A stretch of 49,355 nucleotides of DNA, taken from Chlamydiota bacterium (GTDB lineage Bacteria > Chlamydiota > Chlamydiia > Chlamydiales > Rhabdochlamydiaceae). How positions within the stretch are numbered: the stretch's first letter is position 1; every line of letters starts with the position of its first letter. The position numbers were made by a program, and so were the translations under genes. Shown piece after piece: positions 42,906 through 49,355 of the stretch. Under the pieces are notes generated by a model. That model was given only the letters and a program-made list of their open reading frames with translations, was not told the origin of the DNA and did not search any database. The stretch lies in the NCBI GenBank assembly GCA_013285775.1, contig JABDHB010000002.1, positions 1-49,355 on the forward strand. Reading direction: 5' to 3'.

Positions 42906-44638
42906 AAACACATGGCAAAGTTGTAAAAGCCTTTGGAAATCTTATTCAGGTAGAGTTTGAAGGCAACATCCGGCAAGGGGAAGTTGCGATGGTAAATTTA
43001 GGTAATACTTCCCTCAAAGGAGAGGTGATAGAAATCGTAGGAAACGAAGCAAAAGTTCAGGTGTTTGAAGACACGCGTGGGATTAAACTTGGCACTCCTG
43101 TTTCTTTTTCAACCCACCTTCTAGAAGCAGAACTTGGGCCTGGCCTTTTAACATCGATTTTTGATGGGCTGCAAAACCCTCTTGAGAAAGTGGCAGATGC
43201 TGCGGGCCTCTTTTTAGTCCGTGGTATCTATATGGAGCCTTTAGACCGTCAAAAACACTGGGATTATCATCCCACAGCAAAATTAGGAGATACCCTCACA
43301 AGGGGGGACTCATTTGGCTATACAATGGAGGGAAGATTTCATCATGAGATCATGGTCCCATTTACCTATTACGGAAAGTACACGGTAACGTGGGTCATTA
43401 AACCAGGCTCTCATACAATTGATGCTGTAGTTGCCAAAGCTGTTGATGAAAAAGGTGTCGAACATCACTTTACGATGGTGCAAAAGTGGCCGATTAAGCT
43501 CCCTCTTTTTGCAGGAGAGAAGACTAAAGGGGAAAAGATGATGGATACGGGGCTTCGAATATTCGATACCCAATTTCCTGTCATTAAAGGAGGGACTTTT
43601 TGTTCTCCAGGGCCATTTGGTGCTGGCAAAACGGTGATGCAGCACCATTTATCCAAATACTCAGCTGTAGATATTGTGATCAACGTTGCTTGTGGTGAGC
43701 GTGCAGGAGAAGTTGTCGAAGTTTTACGCACTTTTCCCCATTTAACAGACCCCCATACCAATGAGCCACTCATCAATCGTACAGTGATTATTTGTAATAC
43801 CTCCTCCATGCCAGTAAGCGCGAGGGAAGCTTCCATTTATATGGGAGTGACTATTGCAGAGTATTACCGGCAGATGGGTCTTGATGTCCTTCTTCTTGCA
43901 GATTCCACGTCTAGATGGGCTCAAGCGATGAGGGAAATGTCAGGAAGATTGGAAGAAATTCCTGGAGAAGAAGCTTTTCCTGCCTACTTAGGCTCTCGTA
44001 TTGCGGCTTTTTATGAAAGAGCTGGTGTTCTTGAGTTGAAAAATGGAAAAACAGGTACTTTGACCATTGGGGGTACAGTTTCTCCTGCAGGGGGGAATTT
44101 TGAAGAGCCGGTGACTCAGGCGACCCTTTCTGTTGTAGGGGCTTTCCATGGCCTTTCTCGCGCTAGGTCTGATGCGCGTCGTTATCCTGCAATTGATCCT
44201 CTGATCTCTTGGACGAAATATATCGATGAGGTAAGCCATGAGCTAGAAGAGCGTGCTCCTGGTTGGGGCAAAATGGTAAAAAAGGCTGCGGGATATTTAC
44301 GAGAAGGGGACGACATTGGCAAAAGAATGGAAGTTGTGGGAGAAGAAGGGGTTTCTCTTCAAGATATGATTGTATTTTTAAAGTCAGAGGCTTATGAATT
44401 TGCTTATTTACAGCAAAATGCTTTTGATAAAGAAGACGCCTACTGCCCCTTAGAGCGGCAAATTGATCTCTTTCAGTTTATGAACCAAATCTTTGATACA
44501 CATTACGAGTTTAAATCTCATGATGATGCAAGATTTTACTTTTTGGAACTCCAAAATGAAATCAAGAATTTAAATTTTATGCCCTATAAATCAGAACGCT
44601 ACCTTGCAGCATTAACCCGTATTCGGGAGAAAATATGA
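42902..44638 (+). CDS. atpA: V-type ATP synthase subunit A (catalytic)
   Basis: A 578-residue catalytic subunit. Walker A G-P-F-G-A-G-K-T is at about residues 238-245. The catalytic Glu lies in G-E-R-A-G-E (about 262-267), and D-S-T-S-R-W-A near 337 follows. The non-homologous insertion typical of A-type subunits is present. Its start and stop both overlap the neighbouring genes by 4 bases, so the operon is tightly coupled. Confidence 0.98.
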   Translation: MKTHGKVVKAFGNLIQVEFEGNIRQGEVAMVNLGNTSLKGEVIEIVGNEAKVQVFEDTRGIKLGTPVSFSTHLLEAELGPGLLTSIFDGLQNPLEKVADAAGLFLVRGIYMEPLDRQKHWDYHPTAKLGDTLTRGDSFGYTMEGRFHHEIMVPFTYYGKYTVTWVIKPGSHTIDAVVAKAVDEKGVEHHFTMVQKWPIKLPLFAGEKTKGEKMMDTGLRIFDTQFPVIKGGTFCSPGPFGAGKTVMQHHLSKYSAVDIVINVACGERAGEVVEVLRTFPHLTDPHTNEPLINRTVIICNTSSMPVSAREASIYMGVTIAEYYRQMGLDVLLLADSTSRWAQAMREMSGRLEEIPGEEAFPAYLGSRIAAFYERAGVLELKNGKTGTLTIGGTVSPAGGNFEEPVTQATLSVVGAFHGLSRARSDARRYPAIDPLISWTKYIDEVSHELEERAPGWGKMVKKAAGYLREGDDIGKRMEVVGEEGVSLQDMIVFLKSEAYEFAYLQQNAFDKEDAYCPLERQIDLFQFMNQIFDTHYEFKSHDDARFYFLELQNEIKNLNFMPYKSERYLAALTRIREKI

Positions 44639-45930
44639 AAAAAGTTTACGACAAAATTATGGATATGAGGGGCAATTTAATTACTGTCCTTGCAAAAGAT
44701 GTGAGTCTAGGTGAGCTTGCACGCATTCAAAAAAGTGATGGAAGGAGTCTTTATGCTTCTGTTCTTAGAATAGATGAGGATAAAGTGACTTTGCAAGCTT
44801 TTGAAAATACTCGAGGCATTTCTACAAATGATCGGGTTACATTTTTGGCTCGAGATATGCAGGCAACCTGGAGTGATGCTCTTTTAGGAAGAAGATTAAA
44901 CGGTGCGGGCGAACCGATTGACAAAGGGCCGATGATCATCGGTGAGCCCAAAGAAATTGGAACTCCTTCTTTTAATCCTGTAAGAAGAATTATTCCAAGA
45001 GATCTCGTACGTACAAATATCCCTATGATCGATGTTTTTAACTGCCTTGTAAAATCGCAAAAAATTCCAATTTTTTCAATTGCGGGAGAGCCATATAACC
45101 AGCTCCTAATGCGTATTGCCAATCAGACAGATGCTGATGTAGTGATTATTGGAGGGATGGGCCTCAGGTTTGATGATTATCAAGCTTTTATCGATAATGC
45201 GGAAACATCAGGTTCTCTTGAAAAGACAATCATGTTTATTCATAAAGCAACTGACCCTGCGGTAGAGTGTATTCTTGTTCCAGATATGGTGCTTGCCTGC
45301 GCAGAAAATTTTGCAGTTCATGACAAAAATGTCCTTGTTCTTCTTACTGACATGACAGCTTTTGCGGATTCCATTAAAGAGATCATGATTACAATGGATC
45401 AAGTTCCTTCGAATAGGGGGTATCCAGGATCTCTTTATTCAGATCTGGCTGCACGCTATGAAAAAGCGGTCGATATTGATGGAAGTGGATCGATCACGAT
45501 TATTTCAGTTACTACGATGCCAGGCGGAGATGTCACTCACCCGATCCCAGATAATACCGGTTATATCACAGAAGGGCAGTTTTATCTGCATGGTGGCCGG
45601 ATAGATCCATTCGGTTCTCTTTCTAGACTAAAACAGCAAGTGATTGGAAAAGTGACAAGAGAAGATCATGGAGATATCGCAAATGCCCAGATCCGCCTGT
45701 ATGCAGAATCAAAAAAAGCAAAAGAAAGACAGAGCATGGGCTTTAAGCTCTCTCGTTGGGATGAAAAACTTCTCCATTATCTAAAACTTTTTGAAGAAAG
45801 AATGATGAACCTGCACGTAAACTACACTCTCGAAGAAGCGCTTGATCTAGGTTGGAAAACCTTAGCTGAGTGTTTTGAGAAAAATGAAGTGGGCATTAAA
45901 CAAACACTTATTGATAAGTATTGGCCATGA
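44635..45930 (+). CDS. atpB: V-type ATP synthase subunit B
   Basis: A 431-residue non-catalytic head subunit. It aligns with the A/F1-beta fold but has no Walker A; the P-loop region reads [21 protein letters not shown] and the C-terminal helical domain are typical. It overlaps atpA by 4 bases and atpD by 10. Confidence 0.97.
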   Translation: MKKVYDKIMDMRGNLITVLAKDVSLGELARIQKSDGRSLYASVLRIDEDKVTLQAFENTRGISTNDRVTFLARDMQATWSDALLGRRLNGAGEPIDKGPMIIGEPKEIGTPSFNPVRRIIPRDLVRTNIPMIDVFNCLVKSQKIPIFSIAGEPYNQLLMRIANQTDADVVIIGGMGLRFDDYQAFIDNAETSGSLEKTIMFIHKATDPAVECILVPDMVLACAENFAVHDKNVLVLLTDMTAFADSIKEIMITMDQVPSNRGYPGSLYSDLAARYEKAVDIDGSGSITIISVTTMPGGDVTHPIPDNTGYITEGQFYLHGGRIDPFGSLSRLKQQVIGKVTREDHGDIANAQIRLYAESKKAKERQSMGFKLSRWDEKLLHYLKLFEERMMNLHVNYTLEEALDLGWKTLAECFEKNEVGIKQTLIDKYWP

Positions 45931-46520
45931 TAAAGTTAACCAAGACGGAGCTGCGCGATCAACAAGTGAAGCTGGCGCAGCTAAGTAAGTACTTGCCTAC
46001 GTTACAGCTTAAAAAGGCGATGTTGCAGGTAGAGGTTAACGTAGTGCAGCAGGAGATAGAAGAGCTTGCAAATAAATTTGATCTTGTAGAAGAGAAGATT
46101 AAGAAATATGCCCTCCTTTTTTCAGATCGAGCAGCAACAGATCTATTTTCTCTTGTGAAAGTTCAGGAGAGCTTAAAAGAATATGAAAATATTGCAGGAG
46201 TAGAAATTCCGATCTTCAAAGGGGTTGTTTTTGAAGAGGAAAATTATTTTCTTTTTGATGCCCCGGTGTGGCTTGAAGCTGCAGCAGAAGGGGTGAAAAA
46301 GCTTCTTGTTTTAAGAGAGAAAATTAAAGTTGCAAAAGAAAAAAAACAAGCGTTAGAAAAAGAGCTTAGGGAAGTTTCGATCAGAGTGAATTTATTTGAA
46401 AAGATCATGATTCCCAGAGCTGTTGAAAACATTAAAAAGATTAAGATATTTTTAGGTGACCAGCAGCTTGCTGCTGTATCACAAGCAAAAGTATCGAAAA
46501 AGAAGATTATGCAACGATGA
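45921..46520 (+). CDS. atpD: V-type ATP synthase subunit D (rotor shaft)
   Basis: A 199-residue subunit with long N- and C-terminal helices that form the central stalk, starting [14 protein letters not shown] and ending in a Lys-rich helix. Length is normal. It overlaps atpB by 10 bases and atpI by 4. Subunit F, the usual partner, is not recognised here. Confidence 0.94.
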   Translation: MAMIKLTKTELRDQQVKLAQLSKYLPTLQLKKAMLQVEVNVVQQEIEELANKFDLVEEKIKKYALLFSDRAATDLFSLVKVQESLKEYENIAGVEIPIFKGVVFEEENYFLFDAPVWLEAAAEGVKKLLVLREKIKVAKEKKQALEKELREVSIRVNLFEKIMIPRAVENIKKIKIFLGDQQLAAVSQAKVSKKKIMQR

Positions 46521-48346
46521 TCGTAAATTTAAGAAAGTATCTTATCCTTGGAGCTAATGAAGATCTAGACAAATTCTTCAACCGTGCGCAAGAGCAAGGG
46601 TTTTTAGAATTTATCACTTTAAGCAATAAAAAGAGTGTGGAAACGAGTGAGAATATCGCTCAGATTATGCATGTTTTAAAAAGCTTAAAAAAACTTCCTC
46701 TAAAAAAGCCTTATGTTGGGGGAGGAGAGCTCGAGTATGCCTTAGAGGTTTGTCAAAAGGTCTTGTTTTACGAGAAAGAGATAGAAAAACAGCAGGAAGA
46801 GATCCGTCTTTTACGCGCTGAAATTGCAAGAGTTTCCCCTTTTGGAGATTTTTCTAGAGCAGACATTGAATACATTGAGAAATTTGGCAAAAAGAAGATC
46901 CAGTTTTTTGCTATGAAAGAAGCAAAGAGCCATCAGACAAGTTTTAGTGATGAAGTGATCTATGTAGGAACGGAATATGATCTCGATTATTTTATAACCA
47001 TTAATCCAGAGCGGGTCACTTATCCTCATATGATTGAAATGAGGATTGATAGACCTCTTGGAGAACTTAAATTACAGCTCTCAGAGGTGGTAGAATCTCA
47101 GCACAGAATGGAAACAGAGCTCAAACAATTTGCTGGTCATATCGATTTTCTCCAGCACATTGTCATCGAACTTTTAAATGACCATCATCTCAACCGAGCT
47201 AAGGAAGAGGCTTCCTATCCTTTGGAAGATGTTTCCTTATTTATCATTGAAGCTTGGGTTCCAGAAAATAGAGTTGCTTTCCTTTTTGCTCTTGTGGATG
47301 GAATGTCAATTTATTGTGAGGAAGTGATCATCGAAGAGACAGATAAAGTGCCTACATGTATGGAAAACAAAGGGACTTCTCGTATAGGGGAAGATCTCGT
47401 AAAAATTTACGATATCCCTGCTACGACTGATAAAGATCCATCCTCCTTTGTTTTTTGGGCGTTTGTCCTGTTTTTTGCGATGATTGTAAATGATGCGGGC
47501 TATGGCCTCCTTTATTTGACAATCGCTTTAGTTTGCAAATGGAAATTTCCAAACTTGCATGGCGCAAAAAAAAGATTTTTGAACCTCTTTTTGATCCTTT
47601 CTTGCGCATGTATTGGATGGGGAGTTCTTACCTCTTCCTATTTTGGTGTAGCCATAGACTCGAAAAGCTTTTTAGGGGAAATCTCTGTCTTAAAACATCT
47701 TGCCGCTTTTAAAGCGGAAGGGGCTATGCAAGCTCTTCCTTCTTCTTCAGGAGAAATTTCCTTATCTAATGAGATGTTAGGGGAGTATTCGCGCGACGTT
47801 CTTTTAGAGCTCTCTCTTATCGTCGGAATCGTCCATGTCTCGATCTCCTTGCTTCGCTATGTCAAACGGAACTGGTCAGCCATTGGTTGGGTAATCTTCC
47901 TAGTTGGAGGATACCTTTATTTTCCAAGCGTTTTAAAAGCAACACCTCTTCTTCATATCAACAATGGAACAGAAATTGGTCTGCAGCTCATTTATGGAGG
48001 AATTGGGGGTGCCATTGCTTTGGCTCTCATTCAAAAAAGACTTGCTGGGCTTGCAGAGATCCCAAACCTTGTTCAAGTGTTTGCCGACGTTCTTTCTTAC
48101 TTGCGTCTTTATGCTCTTGGCCTTGCAGGATCGATCATGGCAGAAACCTTTAATGGGATCGGACAGTATATAGGACTTGTTGCAGGAATATTTGCGACCA
48201 TCGTTGGTCACGCAGTCAATATTTTACTGGGAATTATGGCTGGAGTCATACATGGCCTTCGTCTTAATTTCCTTGAATGGTATCATTATTCCTTTGATGG
48301 AAACGGCAAATTATTTAACCCACTAAAAAAGATTAAACCGGAGTAA
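46517..48346 (+). CDS. atpI: V-type ATP synthase subunit I (membrane stator)
   Basis: A 609-residue subunit. A soluble N-terminal part of about 300 residues is followed by about seven to eight membrane helices. F-A-M-I-V-N-D-A-G-Y-G and L-S-Y-L-R-L-Y-A-L-G-L-A-G are conserved; the Arg in the second motif is the expected partner of the rotor carboxylate. The length is shorter than archaeal subunit I but normal for chlamydiae. It ends 4 bp before atpK. Confidence 0.95.
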   Translation: MIVNLRKYLILGANEDLDKFFNRAQEQGFLEFITLSNKKSVETSENIAQIMHVLKSLKKLPLKKPYVGGGELEYALEVCQKVLFYEKEIEKQQEEIRLLRAEIARVSPFGDFSRADIEYIEKFGKKKIQFFAMKEAKSHQTSFSDEVIYVGTEYDLDYFITINPERVTYPHMIEMRIDRPLGELKLQLSEVVESQHRMETELKQFAGHIDFLQHIVIELLNDHHLNRAKEEASYPLEDVSLFIIEAWVPENRVAFLFALVDGMSIYCEEVIIEETDKVPTCMENKGTSRIGEDLVKIYDIPATTDKDPSSFVFWAFVLFFAMIVNDAGYGLLYLTIALVCKWKFPNLHGAKKRFLNLFLILSCACIGWGVLTSSYFGVAIDSKSFLGEISVLKHLAAFKAEGAMQALPSSSGEISLSNEMLGEYSRDVLLELSLIVGIVHVSISLLRYVKRNWSAIGWVIFLVGGYLYFPSVLKATPLLHINNGTEIGLQLIYGGIGGAIALALIQKRLAGLAEIPNLVQVFADVLSYLRLYALGLAGSIMAETFNGIGQYIGLVAGIFATIVGHAVNILLGIMAGVIHGLRLNFLEWYHYSFDGNGKLFNPLKKIKPE

Positions 48347-48350
48347 TTTT

Positions 48351-48782
48351 ATGGACAGTATGAATTTTAACATGGTTGGCCCAGCACTTGTTTTAGGCCT
48401 TGCATGTATTGGTAGCTCTATCGGTTGCGGTATTGGAGGCATGGCCTCTCACGCTGTAATGAGCAGAGTAGAAGAGAATCACGGAAAATTTATTGGTATG
48501 TCAGCGATGGCCTCTTCTCAATCGATTTACGGCTTTGTATTGATGCTCCTCATGAAAAACAGCATCGCAGCAGGAACCCTCTCTGCTATGGGCGGCATAG
48601 GTATTGGATTTTCCGTTGGACTCGCACTCATGTTCTCTTCCATCTATCAAGGGATGTGCGCAGCATCAGGGATCCAAGCTTCTGCAAAGCAGCCAGCAAT
48701 CATCGGCAAATGTTTTGCAGCCCTTGGAATCGTGGAGTCGTTCTCCCTATTCGCCTTCGTCTTCGCCCTCCTCCTCATTTAA
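48351..48782 (+). CDS. atpK: V-type ATP synthase subunit K (proteolipid rotor)
   Basis: A 143-residue four-helix proteolipid made of two fused hairpins. The ion-binding carboxylate is Glu129 in helix 4 (G-I-V-E-S-F); helix 2 has none and shows S-S-Q-S-I-Y-G-F at 55-62. Aligned by eye with Enterococcus NtpK, Ser56, Gln57, Tyr60, Gln100 and Glu129 fall at the sodium-binding positions, so sodium coupling is likely. It is the last gene of the operon. Confidence 0.96.
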   Translation: MDSMNFNMVGPALVLGLACIGSSIGCGIGGMASHAVMSRVEENHGKFIGMSAMASSQSIYGFVLMLLMKNSIAAGTLSAMGGIGIGFSVGLALMFSSIYQGMCAASGIQASAKQPAIIGKCFAALGIVESFSLFAFVFALLLI

Positions 48783-48835
48783 CGAGTATATAGTAAAACA
48801 GTTGGGGAGCGTCTTTAGGTTCGAAGGACCGCTCG
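48782..48835. repeat. GTCCGAAGGAC-family repeat, partial copy
   Basis: Starting at the atpK stop codon, about 50 bp (ACGAGTATATAGTAAAACAG and on) match 34694-34741 of the long inverted repeat after rpoC. The opposite arm is not present. Confidence 0.8.
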
Positions 48836-48858
48836 AGTTTGGCCCTTTTAATTACAAA

Positions 48859-48877
48859 AAAATCCCGGTAGGGATTT
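48859..48877 (+). terminator. Short hairpin after atpK
   Basis: AAATCCC-GGTA-GGGATTT forms a 7-bp stem. It is the best terminator candidate after the V-ATPase operon, but only three T are at its end, so the assignment is weak. Confidence 0.4.
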
Positions 48878-48887
48878 AGGTTATTAG

Positions 48888-48952
48888 CCCAGGCGCAGCT
48901 TAGCTGCCCTGGGTATCATATGAATCCTAATATTTGCCACGGATGTGGCAAA
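48888..48952. other. Two small hairpins in intergenic region
   Basis: CCCAGGCGCAGCT with AGCTGCCCTGGG (about 48889-48913) and TTTGCCAC-GGAT-GTGGCAAA (48933-48952) form stems. The first resembles the CCCAGG...CCTGGG module in the repeat after rpoC. No gene is seen from 48783 to the window end; the stretch 48953-49085 holds nothing I recognise. Confidence 0.55.
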
Positions 48953-49085
48953 GGAATGCAATAGCTTATAATCTAGGCAAATCATTTTTGTTATTTAGGT
49001 AAATATGGTTCATCCGGTAAATCGATACCTTCGTACAGGAAACTGACATGCGAACATCGTTTGACCACTAGAAGGCTCATTTCTA

Positions 49086-49355
49086 TGCAAACTTGCCTAG
49101 TTTTTATTTTAACGCAAAGTGAAGAGGAGAGGCAAGAGACGCAAAGCAAAATATCACTCTCTTCGCTACGCTCAGGGTGATATTTTGTTTGTTATAGAAA
49201 GGAATGCAAAAGGTGACTTTCAAGTTGTTTCTTATAAACTTATTTGGGTCCTTTTTTCTTCCTTCAATAGAGAAGAAATTCCGCTGATATCTTCAAACGG
49301 CAAAAGAATTAGGAGGTAAGTTCTCAAGTTTTGCCGTTTGAAGATATCAGCGGAA
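49086..49355. mobile_element. MITE-like element, copy 2 (cut by window end)
   Basis: From GCAAACTTGCCTAG the sequence follows the element at 19712-20045: the same left terminal repeat, the same order of internal segments (GACGCAAAGCAAAATATC, GGAATGCAAAAGG, TTTTTTCTTCCTTCAA) and an internal inverted repeat with perfect 27-bp arms (49279-49305 and 49329-49355). The right terminal repeat would lie beyond the window. Confidence 0.8.

Noticed and set aside
49119-49319. 66-aa ORF near the window end
   Set aside because: It lies within the second copy of the repeat element and shows only repeat-derived sequence.

Overview
The window comes from a member of the order Chlamydiales, most likely an amoeba-associated (environmental) chlamydia rather than the genus Chlamydia. 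From 21.8 kb onward the gene order is the chlamydial infA, tRNA-Thr, tuf, tRNA-Trp, secE, nusG, rplK, rplA, rplJ, rplL, rpoB, rpoC, then tal on the other strand, then a V-type ATPase operon (E, DUF2764, A, B, D, I, K). This order is recalled from Chlamydia trachomatis, not searched. Tiny Lys/Arg-rich histone-like proteins, an Inc-like bilobed membrane protein and eukaryote-like families (PP2C, MYG1, a secreted C39-like protein) fit the same assignment. The genus cannot be fixed from sequence reading alone.

Layout. 1-5.7 kb: four very small genes, three of them strongly basic, interspersed with an amino-acid permease, a glutaredoxin, a periplasmic cyclophilin, a nitroreductase, ProC and a LysE-type exporter. 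5.7-10.5 kb: two small membrane proteins, then a repeat-bracketed block with a heptad-cysteine secreted protein, a tandem PP2C protein whose first half looks like a dead phosphatase, and MsrA. 10.5-21.6 kb: a C39-like secreted protein, a second permease, a DUF1207 outer-membrane protein, a LOG-domain protein, MYG1, HIT, a HEAT-repeat protein, an Inc-like protein and SufE. 21.8-34.6 kb: the translation/transcription core cluster. 35.0-38.6 kb: a two-gene ABC exporter and three unknown Gln/Ser/Pro-rich coiled-coil proteins, apparently inserted between rpoC and tal. 38.8-41.4 kb: tal and four small envelope proteins on the minus strand. 41.5-48.8 kb: the V-ATPase operon.

The most striking non-genic property is the density of long, near-perfect inverted repeats in almost every longer intergenic gap. 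At least five families recur within 49 kb: an AACGCAAAGACGC palindrome, a GGGCAC/GTGCCC element, a GACCTCTTTC palindrome, a 300-bp element with terminal inverted repeats, and a GTCCGAAGGAC element. Two copies of the first family are translated and form the N-terminal signal peptides of two unrelated secreted proteins, which is the best candidate here for an undescribed phenomenon.

Functionally the core cluster runs gene expression. The V-ATPase probably couples ATP to ion transport; its proteolipid carries the residues known to bind sodium in Enterococcus. The flanking genes are transporters, redox repair enzymes (Grx, MsrA, nitroreductase, SufE) and envelope or host-directed proteins.
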